From assembly GCA_016935735.1 (NCBI GenBank), contig JAFGQK010000102.1, positions 1-33,516 on the forward strand: a stretch of 33,516 bases of DNA. The letters run 5' to 3'. A program made the translations under genes and the position numbers. The notes under the pieces are model-generated. The model was not told the DNA's origin. It made no database searches and saw nothing but the letters and a program-made list of their open reading frames with translations. Below, one piece after another: positions 1 to 8,667 of the stretch (position 1 is the stretch's first letter; every line of letters begins with the position of its first letter). The stretch is from Spirochaetales bacterium. GTDB taxonomy: Bacteria; Spirochaetota; Spirochaetia; SZUA-6; JAFGRV01.

Positions 1-1012
1 CAAAGTTCTTTTTCTTCCACTGGTCCAGAATATCGTCTTTAAAAATATTCGTCCCTGCTTTTAAATGATCGATTAACGCATAATTAAACGTATACAGATC
101 ATAGATGTCAAACCCGCATTCTTCATTTAAATATTCATCCAGCTCTTCGTCTGTATCGAATTCATCCGTATCCACTTCTGCGATACGTTCTATAAACCCC
201 GGTTTCAGTATTTCCTGCAAAGCCCTGCATTGTGTTTTTATACTTATTTCTTCTATCCCATGCATCGAATTAAAAGCAATAAAGGCGGATGCATACTTTT
301 TGCCGGTATAACTGCTGTTATGATCGGATTCATAAAAATATAACGATGAAAACCCGTTATTTACCAGGCATTGCCCGTGATTATACGTAAGACTGATATA
401 TGGGCTCACTAATGTATCCAGGACAAACAATTCCCCCATTGAATCCGTATAATTCTTAATGAGGGCTTTACCGCAGACCACAATCAGGGACCATTCACTC
501 TCTTCCCTTAAAGCGCCTTCAACAATAAGATCGCCGAAAATAATACAGATCGGTGAATCGACGAGAAAATCCTTTTTAATGATAAGGTCCCCCATTACCA
601 CCAGACCAATCTCATTACCATCCATATATTCTGTTCGCAGGCTTCCATTGATAATAAAATTACCGGGAACAAATTGATGTTTATCCAGTACAAAATCGCC
701 GGGTTCAACTGTTTCATCTATCTTCCGGTCATTCTCTTCCATAAAGATGCTTTTAAAAAGAAAAGCCGTAAGGGCAACAATGAATCCCCATTCAGCATTG
801 TTTTCACCTGTCCATTCAGGAAACAGGGAGATGATACTGGTGAAATCTTCCAGATTATTTATGTGTGATTCGAGAGAATTGAGGTAATAATTTGTATCCT
901 TGTAATTATTCTGTTCAAGAAATTCATACATCCGGGTAAGCATACATGGGTAATTCCCGGTCTCTCTTATCTGCTTTATAAGACTCAATAATTTTATCTT
1001 TTCTGTTTCCAT
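1..1012 (-). CDS. Partial beta-solenoid-like protein of unknown function, runs off left edge
   Basis: An open frame without a stop runs from about position 1024 to the left edge, so the C-terminus is missing. ATG codons lie at 1024 and 1012. The second has GGAG six bases upstream and is preferred, giving about 337 visible codons. After a helical N-terminus (~110 residues) comes a stretch with repeated short beta-strand patterns such as GLVVMGDLII, CIIFGDLIVEG and SLIVVCGKALI. This rhythm resembles right-handed beta-solenoids like polymer-forming or bactofilin-type proteins. A very acidic segment (EVDTDEFDTDEELDEYLNEE) follows. No signal peptide or membrane segment is seen, so a cytoplasmic protein is likely. 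It lies 40 bp downstream of the toroid gene on the same strand and may share its transcript. The family is not firmly identified; that the frame is coding is well supported. Confidence 0.75.
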   Translation of the reverse strand, partial: METEKIKLLSLIKQIRETGNYPCMLTRMYEFLEQNNYKDTNYYLNSLESHINNLEDFTSIISLFPEWTGENNAEWGFIVALTAFLFKSIFMEENDRKIDETVEPGDFVLDKHQFVPGNFIINGSLRTEYMDGNEIGLVVMGDLIIKKDFLVDSPICIIFGDLIVEGALREESEWSLIVVCGKALIKNYTDSMGELFVLDTLVSPYISLTYNHGQCLVNNGFSSLYFYESDHNSSYTGKKYASAFIAFNSMHGIEEISIKTQCRALQEILKPGFIERIAEVDTDEFDTDEELDEYLNEECGFDIYDLYTFNYALIDHLKAGTNIFKDDILDQWKKKNF

Positions 1013-1064
1013 TGTTTTCTCCATAATATAAAAAAATACAGGTTTTACCTGTTTTATTTCACCA

Positions 1065-2093
1065 TCAAAACCGCTTCTGCTTGGAAGGGTACTTCCGGAA
1101 CGGGGTTCTCGGCTCCAGGCTCAACCAGTCTGTTTTTGCATCGATATAAGAAAGGGAACGGAGAATATCAAAGGTAATCCACCGGCTGGCTCCCGGGTTG
1201 GGGTTATATTCCCAGAGACCGTATGGACCCTGCTGTTCAAGGAGAAACCGGATAATGTCTGAAACGCGCTCATCATCCGTGTCAATACCGGTCCTCCGGC
1301 AAAGGTCGAGAATAAATGCACAGTCATAACGTGCGTAATGAGTGAGTAATCCTTTTACCTGTTCAGCCCCGGTCAGGCGTGCCACTTCGTATCCGGTAGC
1401 CCCGGCTTCTCTCAGTTCGGTGGAAAGAATCATATCCAGCGCCCGTTTTGCCTCGCTGGTTCTGCTCAAGACAGGATGATAGGCAAAAGCAGCGGCTACT
1501 GCCGTGGTGGTGGAACGGCAGCCGAACCGTGAATGGGCAAGTCTCCTGTACCCGGCGATTCCCCTGTAATTCCCCTTTACCATACCGGCCGGCCAGGCCC
1601 CGTCCGGGAGCCTGAATGAAGAAAGCCATGTATATGCCTTTTTCGCCTGTTCTGTTTCCCCGTATCCGCTTAAAGCCAGACCCTGGAGAATAAGTGCTGT
1701 ATAGATAAGCGTTGCTTCTGCCCCGGCATTTTCATCCTCCCCATCTTTTGCCGGGGACCATGCCCCGGTCTTTTGCTGGCAGGAAAAGACAAATGAAGCA
1801 GCTTTTTCTATTACCGGGTAATCCGGTGGAAATCCGATATAGCCGAGTCTTTTCAATACAAAAGCTGTCGTTTGTACCCTGCCGGACCCCGCTGTTCCAC
1901 GGATTGCATCCCTGCTCCACGCCCCGTTTTTTTCCTGCAAAGCCCGGATGTCCCTGACCAGGTAATCCTGCTCGCGTAACTCCCGTAACTCCTTTACCTC
2001 GCCTGAGTTTGAAGCTTTGTTTAACAGATATGTAAGGACCAGAAGCCGCAGGCAGGGTGATGGGTCGGTAAGAAGGAGGGCAGTATTCAGCAT
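1065..2093 (-). CDS. Alpha/alpha-toroid protein (prenyltransferase/squalene-oxidase-type repeats)
   Basis: 342 residues with recurring helix-pair repeats that carry QW-like motifs: QEKNGAWS (about 53-60), QQKTGAWS (106-113), LPDGAWP (162-168) and EQQGPYGLWEY (about 289-299). This is the signature of the terpenoid-cyclase/protein-prenyltransferase alpha-alpha barrel superfamily. I see no DxDD acid motif of squalene-hopene cyclases and the protein is about half their length, so cyclase activity cannot be claimed; a substrate-binding or orphan toroid role is equally possible. The C-terminus is basic (RKYPSKQKRF). There is no signal peptide. The ATG at 2093 overlaps the end of the UvrA-like gene by 7 bp, which implies translational coupling and probably a joint function. 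The fold call is fairly secure; the biochemical role is unknown. Confidence 0.8.
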   Translation of the reverse strand: MLNTALLLTDPSPCLRLLVLTYLLNKASNSGEVKELRELREQDYLVRDIRALQEKNGAWSRDAIRGTAGSGRVQTTAFVLKRLGYIGFPPDYPVIEKAASFVFSCQQKTGAWSPAKDGEDENAGAEATLIYTALILQGLALSGYGETEQAKKAYTWLSSFRLPDGAWPAGMVKGNYRGIAGYRRLAHSRFGCRSTTTAVAAAFAYHPVLSRTSEAKRALDMILSTELREAGATGYEVARLTGAEQVKGLLTHYARYDCAFILDLCRRTGIDTDDERVSDIIRFLLEQQGPYGLWEYNPNPGASRWITFDILRSLSYIDAKTDWLSLEPRTPFRKYPSKQKRF

Positions 2094-5000
2094 AGTGAAC
2101 CTTCCATGACGCTTTTTATATACGGGGCTGTCGGGGTATTCGTCCGGGCGAGTTCTTCCGGTGTACAGGAAGCGATGACTTTCCCGCCGTCCGGCCCCCC
2201 GCCCGGACCGAGTTCGCAGAGCCAGTCACAGGCTGCAAGAAGGTGGGGATGATGTTCGCAGATAACGATCGTATTCCCTGCATCGACAAGCTTGCGGAGA
2301 ACACCTGTCAGGCGGGAGAGGTCTTCCATATGCTGGCCAACAGACGGTTCATCGAGTATATACAGGGTATGCCGTGGTGTTTTTTTCATGAGTTCCTTTG
2401 CTATCTTTAATCTCTGGGCTTCCCCGCCGGAGAGGGAATAGCCGGGCTGTCGGAGAACAAGGTACCCGAGACCCACATCCTGTAAAACTTTCAGCTTTTC
2501 TGAAAGTTGGGGTAGATCCTGAAAAAGTTCAAACACATGATCGATGGTGAATGAGTAGAGTTCAGGAAGGGATACTCCTTTCAACTTGACCTGCCATGCT
2601 TCGGCAGTTCGTCCGGTTCCCCTGCAGAGTTCGCATGTGGCGCGGACATCGGGCATAAACCCCATTTTTGTGACAACAATCCCGTGGCCTTTACAGGAGG
2701 TACATGGCCGGCTCAACTCTTTTTTCCCGATCCCGAGAGCATATGCATCACTCGATTTCGCATAGAGGTTTACCAGGGATTGATCCATACCAAGGAAAGA
2801 GAGCGGGGAGGTGATATGTGCCCTGGACTGGTCAACGGTTACTGTTTCCGGGGGTGCCCCGGTAATTTCATCATAAGGACCTGGAGAAATATCCTCGTGA
2901 GAGACGGATGTCGTATGTTTTTTCGGTGCAAGTGCCCGGCCGATCGTATCAAGAAGTAATGTGCTTTTTCCAGACCCGGACACACCGCATATCCCGGTGA
3001 GTGTCTGGAGCGGGATTGACACCTCATCACCTTTAAGGTTGTACGCCATGGCCCCTTTTACTGTCATCCAGGAAACCGGCTTCCTCCTCTTATGTGGAAC
3101 GATGATCTTCTTTTCGCCTTTGAGCCATGCAGTTGTAATCGTGTTCCTGTTCATCACCCGGTCAAATGGCCCCCAGGCGACAATCCTGCCCCCCCGGTCA
3201 CCGGAACCGGGACCGAATTCCACCATATAATCGGCAGCTTTCATGACCAGGGGATCATGTTCCACAACAACCAGGGTGTTCCCGGCATCCCGGAGATCTT
3301 CCAGGATGTTGATGAGTGAGTTCACTTCGCCGGGATGAAGCCCTCTTGTGGGTTCATCGATAAGGATGGTGATACCGGTAAGTCCGCTCCCTGTAAGCCC
3401 TGCAAGTTTTATCCGTTGTGCTTCCCCTGCCGAGAGGGTAAGGGTGTTCCTGTTCAGTGAGATATAGCCAAGGCCGGTTGCTGTCAGAAAAGCAAGACGC
3501 CTGACCAGGATCGCATGGCTTTCATCTGCATTCCGCTTTTTTAATGCGTTGCTTTTAATCTTTTCCAGTCGTTTGTAAACTTCGGAAAGTGGTAATTCAC
3601 TTATCTGATGAATGGATAATCCCGCCAGTGTTACCGAAAGATATTCCGGTCTGAGTTTCGCGCCCCCGCATTCCGGACAGGCAATAATTGTACAAAAGGT
3701 TCCGCCAATATCCCAATCCAGGCACATCGAGTAAAACCCATGGAATACCAAACTTCTCTTCCCGGAAAAACCCTTTTTGTTGTAAAACACCACATCAACC
3801 GGGCCGGTATCCCCAAAGAGAAACGCCTTCTGCCCTGCTTCCGGGATCTTATTCCATGGTGTGGTAAAGGGATCAAAATCATATTTCTTTCCCATGGCCA
3901 GAAGCATATAGTGGCCGTGATTGTACTCTTTTCCGAAATAACCGGCCGGGAAAAAACCGGGGGAATACATTGCCCCGTCTAAAAGCGGTTTTTCCGGGTG
4001 GATGATAAGCTTTTCCGGTGCAGGGATATTGATGGTCCCGATACCGTGGCATTTTGTACATGCTGCCCCATAGGTGGAGCTTATGAAATACCTGGACCCG
4101 GGAACCGGTGTCCTGCTTTTACAGCCCGGACAAAACCATTCCTCCCGGCTATCCCTTTCCTGATTGTTCTTCATGTCCACCCTGGTCATCTTTGCCTTGC
4201 ATGACGGGCAGGTCCGTTCCCCGAGAAAAGAAAAAAGCACTGCAAGATGGAAGGAGCATTCCGTCACCGTACCGACTGTCGCCCGTCTGTCGTAAAGGGC
4301 ACGTTCGTGCCCGGGAAAGACCGGGACGCCGAGACCTGAAACGCTGTCTACATCGGCATCTGCACTCTCCTTAATACCCTGGCGTTCATACATGGAAAGG
4401 GTTTCCAGGAAACGGCGTTTTGCCTCGGTTTCAAGAATGTCCCGCAAAAGGGTTGATTTTCCCGAACCGGAAATTCCTGTGATGACGGTAAGTTTGTTTT
4501 TTGGAATTTTAAGGCTGATGTTTTTAAGGTTATGGAGGCGGGCACCTTTTATCTCGATAAAATCTGATGGTTTATACATCATACCTTTGTTTACTTTTCC
4601 GGGAGCAAGGTTCTTTTCATTCCTTATTTCCCGTGCAGTAATTGATGCATCTGAAGAAAAGAAATCTGCTCCCGGTCCCTGGTACAAAAGGGATCCGCCC
4701 CGCGGACCGGCGCCGGGACCCAGGTCGATAATCCAGTCTGCGGCCCGTATGATATCGGAATTGTGTTCCACCACGATTATGGTGGCATCTGCCCGTACAA
4801 GCCTGTCCAGGACAACAAGATGCCCTCCTGTATCACCCGGATGTAAACCTGTGGACGGTTCGTCGAGGATGATCAGGTTTTTCCTGCTGCTTACGGCTGC
4901 AAGGTGTTTGACGAGCTTTACCCGCTGGGCTTCGCCGCCGGAAAGGGTAGGGGAGGGTTGACCCAGGGTCAGGTACCCAAGACCGATATCGGTAAAGGCC

Positions 5001-6985
5001 TTAAGTACCGGATGCATAGCCCGGTGAAAGGAATCCGGTATTTCCGGGTTCTGACAGAACAGGGAAAAAGCCTGTTCGATCTCCAGATCGAATACATCTG
5101 CAATGGAATACCTCTTTCCTTTTAATGAAATAACCTGTTTCAGAACCTGCTCATTAAACCGTTTTCCGCAGCATGCAGCACATTGTATCCAATCAGACGG
5201 GAGATACTTCATTTTCACTTCAGTCGCACCCATTCCATTACACACAGGGCATGCACCTCCGGGTCTGTTAAAGGAGAAATGCGAAGAAGAATACCCTGTT
5301 TCCTGTGCAAAGAAATCGCGGATAATGGGCGCAAGGCCTGAATAGGTTGCCGGATTTGATCGGGGATTCACCCCGATTGGCCCCTGGTCCACGTGAATTG
5401 GTTTTAACCGTATCCCCTCAATCGCTGAACAGCCCCGTGGTTTTCCCGCATCCAGTGATGCTGCCAGTACATGGTGTACAAGTGTGCTTTTCCCTGAACC
5501 TGAAACACCGGTAATGACAGTCAATCGTTTCAAGGGTATTTTTACCGTGATTTCTTTCAAATTATGGCAGTATGCAGCGACAATGGTAATGAAATCCGTG
5601 GGGGGAGTTCTTTTTGCAGGAACCGGTACCTTCTTTTGCATACTAAAGTAAAGACCTGTCGGTGTTTTCTGTTTCCAGAGTTTATCCGGTGTGCCGGAAA
5701 AAAGAATCTCCCCGCCCTTTTGCCCCGCACCTGGCCCAAGATCAAGAGCATGGTCAGCAAAAGCCGCTGCGATCCTGTCATGTTCGACAAAGATCACTGA
5801 CCCCGGCAGTCCCCGCAAAACGGGCATAAGACGAGCGACATCTGCAGGATGAAGCCCGATCGTCGGTTCGTCAAGGATATGAAGCATATCCGCAAGCTTG
5901 CTTCCCATGGCCAGCGCAATACGGACACGCTGGGATTCCCCCCGTGAAAGATCCGGTGAAGGCCGTGACAGAGATATATATCCGAGCCCCACACTGGTAA
6001 GTGCATCGAGCTTTTTTATGATTTCCCTGAAAAGCCCTTCTGCCGGGGCCGGGTAATGGTAAGTACTGAATAATTGATATGCCTGTTCAACGGAAAGATT
6101 AAGTAACCCGGGAAAGATAAATCCGTTCCATGTCACGGACATTGCCAGTGAGAAGAGTCCTGTATTGTTACATGCTTTACATCCTGTTCCCCTGCAATAA
6201 AGACACTTCATATGGAAGTGTTTTGGTTCCGGACGTTCAATGAGCATGCCGCAGGAAGGACAATTGTTTGAAAAGGAAAGCAGTTCCCGGGCAGATTCGC
6301 TGTAAAGAATAACCGTGTATGATCCGAGAAATACTGCCTGGCCAATGATTTTTTTTATTTGGGAAATGGTTGATGTTTTTTTTACTGTATCAAGATAGAG
6401 TTCTATGGTATGAGATTTTTTCCTGTCAAGACCGGTACCGTGACAGGGTTTCCCGTCCACGATCAACCGGTCATTGCCATATTCTTTTTCCAGCATTTCA
6501 AGGAGTGTCCTGTGGCTTCCTTTCGCATTGTTTAAAAGCAGTGCATATACCTTTCTTTCTTCTTTTTCTGCAAGACTGTATACCTGTTCGGCTGTTTCAT
6601 CGGAGGTGAGAATCTTCACTTTTTCCCCGCAGTTTTCACAGACCTGTTCCCCGAACCGTGCAAAAAGAAGCCTTAAATAAGGGTGAAGCCCGGATGCCGA
6701 TGCAAGAGTAGAGTTAGGATTCCTGTTTAGCAGGTCCTGCCCGATTGCAATCGAGGGACCGATCCCTGTTAGTTGTTTAACCTTTGCAGGTGCCAGTCTT
6801 AATCCCGAGGTTATATTGGTGAATACTTCGAGGAACCTTCTGCGGGATTCATGGTAAAGGGTATTGAACACAAGGGATGATTTGCCCGAACCCGACACCC
6901 CGGTCACAACCGTAAGGCCGTCTGTGAACTGTGCGGATATATTTTTAAGGTTGTGTTCGGATGCCTCTTTTATCTGTATAGTCAT
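2087..6985 (-). CDS. Giant UvrA-like protein with four ABC ATPase cassettes
   Basis: 1632 residues against about 940 for normal UvrA. Walker A motifs lie at 29-37, 493-501, 837-845 and 1334-1342. ABC signatures are LSRGESQRV (346-354), LSGGEAQRV (681-689), LSAGEAQRI (1184-1192) and LSGGEAQRL (1518-1526). Walker B Asp-Glu pairs are at 372, 708, 1210 and 1544, each followed by a switch histidine (VEHD, VEHN, VEHD, CEHH). It therefore reads as two UvrA chains in tandem, roughly 1-795 and 805-1632. Half 1 keeps a region like the UvrB-binding domain (about 120-240, including AKGSHRTLLEML and KKSHTIEL) but lacks the insertion domain. Half 2 has only about 20 residues at the UvrB-binding position but keeps the insertion region (about 980-1105). 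Zinc-type CxxC pairs occur in every module. UvrA finds DNA lesions in nucleotide excision repair; UvrA2-like relatives act in drug tolerance. Which applies here is unknown. An RBS is weak at the ATG. Confidence 0.92.
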   Translation of the reverse strand: MTIQIKEASEHNLKNISAQFTDGLTVVTGVSGSGKSSLVFNTLYHESRRRFLEVFTNITSGLRLAPAKVKQLTGIGPSIAIGQDLLNRNPNSTLASASGLHPYLRLLFARFGEQVCENCGEKVKILTSDETAEQVYSLAEKEERKVYALLLNNAKGSHRTLLEMLEKEYGNDRLIVDGKPCHGTGLDRKKSHTIELYLDTVKKTSTISQIKKIIGQAVFLGSYTVILYSESARELLSFSNNCPSCGMLIERPEPKHFHMKCLYCRGTGCKACNNTGLFSLAMSVTWNGFIFPGLLNLSVEQAYQLFSTYHYPAPAEGLFREIIKKLDALTSVGLGYISLSRPSPDLSRGESQRVRIALAMGSKLADMLHILDEPTIGLHPADVARLMPVLRGLPGSVIFVEHDRIAAAFADHALDLGPGAGQKGGEILFSGTPDKLWKQKTPTGLYFSMQKKVPVPAKRTPPTDFITIVAAYCHNLKEITVKIPLKRLTVITGVSGSGKSTLVHHVLAASLDAGKPRGCSAIEGIRLKPIHVDQGPIGVNPRSNPATYSGLAPIIRDFFAQETGYSSSHFSFNRPGGACPVCNGMGATEVKMKYLPSDWIQCAACCGKRFNEQVLKQVISLKGKRYSIADVFDLEIEQAFSLFCQNPEIPDSFHRAMHPVLKAFTDIGLGYLTLGQPSPTLSGGEAQRVKLVKHLAAVSSRKNLIILDEPSTGLHPGDTGGHLVVLDRLVRADATIIVVEHNSDIIRAADWIIDLGPGAGPRGGSLLYQGPGADFFSSDASITAREIRNEKNLAPGKVNKGMMYKPSDFIEIKGARLHNLKNISLKIPKNKLTVITGISGSGKSTLLRDILETEAKRRFLETLSMYERQGIKESADADVDSVSGLGVPVFPGHERALYDRRATVGTVTECSFHLAVLFSFLGERTCPSCKAKMTRVDMKNNQERDSREEWFCPGCKSRTPVPGSRYFISSTYGAACTKCHGIGTINIPAPEKLIIHPEKPLLDGAMYSPGFFPAGYFGKEYNHGHYMLLAMGKKYDFDPFTTPWNKIPEAGQKAFLFGDTGPVDVVFYNKKGFSGKRSLVFHGFYSMCLDWDIGGTFCTIIACPECGGAKLRPEYLSVTLAGLSIHQISELPLSEVYKRLEKIKSNALKKRNADESHAILVRRLAFLTATGLGYISLNRNTLTLSAGEAQRIKLAGLTGSGLTGITILIDEPTRGLHPGEVNSLINILEDLRDAGNTLVVVEHDPLVMKAADYMVEFGPGSGDRGGRIVAWGPFDRVMNRNTITTAWLKGEKKIIVPHKRRKPVSWMTVKGAMAYNLKGDEVSIPLQTLTGICGVSGSGKSTLLLDTIGRALAPKKHTTSVSHEDISPGPYDEITGAPPETVTVDQSRAHITSPLSFLGMDQSLVNLYAKSSDAYALGIGKKELSRPCTSCKGHGIVVTKMGFMPDVRATCELCRGTGRTAEAWQVKLKGVSLPELYSFTIDHVFELFQDLPQLSEKLKVLQDVGLGYLVLRQPGYSLSGGEAQRLKIAKELMKKTPRHTLYILDEPSVGQHMEDLSRLTGVLRKLVDAGNTIVICEHHPHLLAACDWLCELGPGGGPDGGKVIASCTPEELARTNTPTAPYIKSVMEGSLC

Positions 6986-7002
6986 GGTACGGGACCCGGG
7001 AT

Positions 7003-7032
7003 AGTATACAGGAATAATGACTCTTTAAGCAA
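7003..7032 (-). promoter_or_regulatory. Sigma70-type promoter for the UvrA-like gene
   Basis: On the minus strand TTGCTT (7027-7032) and TATACT (7003-7008) are separated by 18 bp. Transcription would begin only about 10 bases before the ATG at 6985, giving a very short leader, which fits the absence of a convincing Shine-Dalgarno sequence. This is a sequence match only. Confidence 0.4.
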
Positions 7033-7172
7033 GGTGTCTGCCGATAATAGAAGGAGATTTGACTTTTTTCCCATATTCAGGTTGGGTATTTTATGAACTT
7101 TAATTCTGTCAGCCTGAAATGAAAAAAGAATAACTTGTTATGACATTTAGATTAATTTGTTCAGAAAGCTCC

Positions 7173-7199
7173 TTGACCAAAGTCTCTGTTAATGATAAT
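7173..7199 (+). promoter_or_regulatory. Possible promoter for the methyltransferase gene
   Basis: TTGACC (7173-7178) and GATAAT (7194-7199) lie on the plus strand, about 75 bp before the methyltransferase ATG, but the 15-bp spacer is short. The rest of the 286-bp divergent region (6986-7271) is AT-rich and shows no gene. Confidence 0.3.
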
Positions 7200-7271
7200 G
7201 CTTAATTGTTTTTAAATTTTCTGAAGGGAGCGGGAAAAGATTCAGAGACATGCCGGAAGAAAGGATAACGA

Positions 7272-8108
7272 ATGGAGAAGAAGAGGGAATTAGAGTTTTA
7301 TTATGCCAGTCGCCTGCGCGAGAGTAATGCGGCGGAACGTAAAAAATTATACCATGAAGCATATTCTGTTGTCTCAAATTTCAGGACCAAAAGGACCGCA
7401 AACGACGATCCTGTAAAAAGAACCGCGGGAACATCAAAACGGGTTGTTCAGATATTATCCGGGATGGTAAACAAACATGAAAATGTTTTGGAGGTTGGAT
7501 GCGGTAGGGGATATACTTGCTTAAAACTCGCCCCCTATGTTAAGTCAATGGCAGGTGTCGATGTCTCTGAACCGGCAATAACTGAAGCTAAAGAACTCCT
7601 GGCACAGTATAAAATCAAAAATGTCAGAATAATGCAGGTTTCTGCATTCGAACTTATTGATTATTTCAGTGAAAATGAGTTTGATACCTGCATCAGTATT
7701 GACGTTGTTGAACATCTGCATCCTGAGGATGCCAAAGAACATCTGCAACAGGTCCTCCACATTCTGAAACCCGGTGGAAAGTATATTGTTATTATGCCAA
7801 ACCGGATTTCGGGGCCGCATGATATTACACAAAAGGAGTTCCCGGGGGTAAAAGAGGCATTAGGATTTCATCTTAATGAATCAACGTACAAAGAGATGAT
7901 ACATATTATGAGAGTAATCGGTTTCAATAATTTCAAATTGATTGGCAAAAAAATTCTCCCTCAAAAAGAACTTAGACCTTTAATTTTACCCGGCAGATTG
8001 GGAATTGTATTCGAAACGGTATGTAAATCTTTTCCTTTTTTGTTTAAATACAATATATTTAAAAAGTTAGTTAATATTAAGTTGATTGCATACAAGCCGG
8101 TAAAGTAG
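7272..8108 (+). CDS. Class I SAM-dependent methyltransferase
   Basis: 278 residues with a Rossmann-fold methyltransferase core. Motif I is VLEVGCGRG (72-80), which binds the SAM methionine. The acidic residue after strand 2 is D97 in GVDVSEPAI. Motif IV is DVVEHLHPEDA (from 144), and the post-motif is LKPGGKYIVIMPN (165-177). This resembles the Methyltransf_11/12 families (UbiE-like and glycan or small-molecule methyltransferases). The segment FHLNESTYKEMIHIMRVIGFNN is the usual C-terminal part of such enzymes; the substrate cannot be deduced. AAAGGA lies about six bases before the ATG and fixes the start. The gene stands alone, divergent from the UvrA-like gene, and is more AT-rich than it. 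Cytoplasmic, no membrane segments. Confidence 0.88.
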   Translation: MEKKRELEFYYASRLRESNAAERKKLYHEAYSVVSNFRTKRTANDDPVKRTAGTSKRVVQILSGMVNKHENVLEVGCGRGYTCLKLAPYVKSMAGVDVSEPAITEAKELLAQYKIKNVRIMQVSAFELIDYFSENEFDTCISIDVVEHLHPEDAKEHLQQVLHILKPGGKYIVIMPNRISGPHDITQKEFPGVKEALGFHLNESTYKEMIHIMRVIGFNNFKLIGKKILPQKELRPLILPGRLGIVFETVCKSFPFLFKYNIFKKLVNIKLIAYKPVK

Positions 8109-8188
8109 AGGGTTTTCAACTCTTATTAAAGCAGTCTCAAAAACTTAGCTTTGACTCTTTGGTTTCTTCCTGTACCGGAAAAAAAAAT

Positions 8189-8217
8189 TTGCATTTTACC
8201 TGTTTTCGTGGTATCTT
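8189..8217 (+). promoter_or_regulatory. Possible promoter for the 119-residue orphan gene
   Basis: TTGCAT (8189-8194) and TATCTT (8212-8217) are spaced by 17 bp, about 90 bp before the ATG at 8304. The hexamers are imperfect. The remaining 8109-8303 gap shows no gene. A weak, bulged inverted repeat near 8135-8155 (AGTCTCAAA with TTTGACT) may be degenerate. Confidence 0.3.
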
Positions 8218-8303
8218 TTAAGTAGAAAAGGTAAAGAACAACACCTTAAAGTACAGCGTGTAGAATAAAAACAAAGATTTTTCATTAAAAGGGACAAACT
8301 AAA

Positions 8304-8663
8304 ATGAAATTATCTGCCTCTTATACAATAAAATATACTCCGGAAACCAAACCACTCTATAATGCGTGGGTTTCTCCCATTGGTGAAGTGTTTGAAGTGG
8401 ATATCGGGTATCACAGCCATTTTGTCGTAAAGTATCTTGAAGAACAGTTTGGAACAGATTATATACTGAAAATGAAGATTTTTTCCACCCGGCAGATGTA
8501 CGAATATATGGAAGAACAGGGGTGGGTGCGTGTCACCAGCTGGAGATCCGGGGAATTTAATTTTGTATTCCCGAAAAAAATAAAAATGCCACACGCCCAG
8601 GTAAAAGCAATTGTGAATATATGTATCGATAATGATATTCCCATCCCCAATGAAATCAGGTAA
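8304..8663 (+). CDS. Small protein of unknown function (119 aa)
   Basis: I do not recognise this protein. It has no signal peptide or membrane segment and is rich in aromatic residues (Tyr, Phe, Trp), suggesting a small globular alpha/beta domain. Patterns include NAWVSPIGEVFEV, a helix VVKYLEEQFGTDYIL, and MYEYMEEQGWVRVT, where a helix leads into a strand. The C-terminus is a helix-like segment ending in IPIPNEIR. Upstream is a loose GGGA about eleven bases before the ATG, so initiation would be modest. Its stop lies only 4 bp from the convergent stop of the SpoIIE phosphatase gene, with no terminator visible between them. The composition looks coding and no long competing frame explains it. 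It could be a phage-derived or accessory gene. Confidence 0.6.
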   Translation: MKLSASYTIKYTPETKPLYNAWVSPIGEVFEVDIGYHSHFVVKYLEEQFGTDYILKMKIFSTRQMYEYMEEQGWVRVTSWRSGEFNFVFPKKIKMPHAQVKAIVNICIDNDIPIPNEIR

Positions 8664-8667
8664 AGAA

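Noticed and set aside
4392-4961. A 189-codon plus-strand frame inside the UvrA-like gene
   Set aside because: Antisense shadow of the conserved ABC cassettes; its residues show no family pattern, while the minus strand carries intact Walker and signature motifs.
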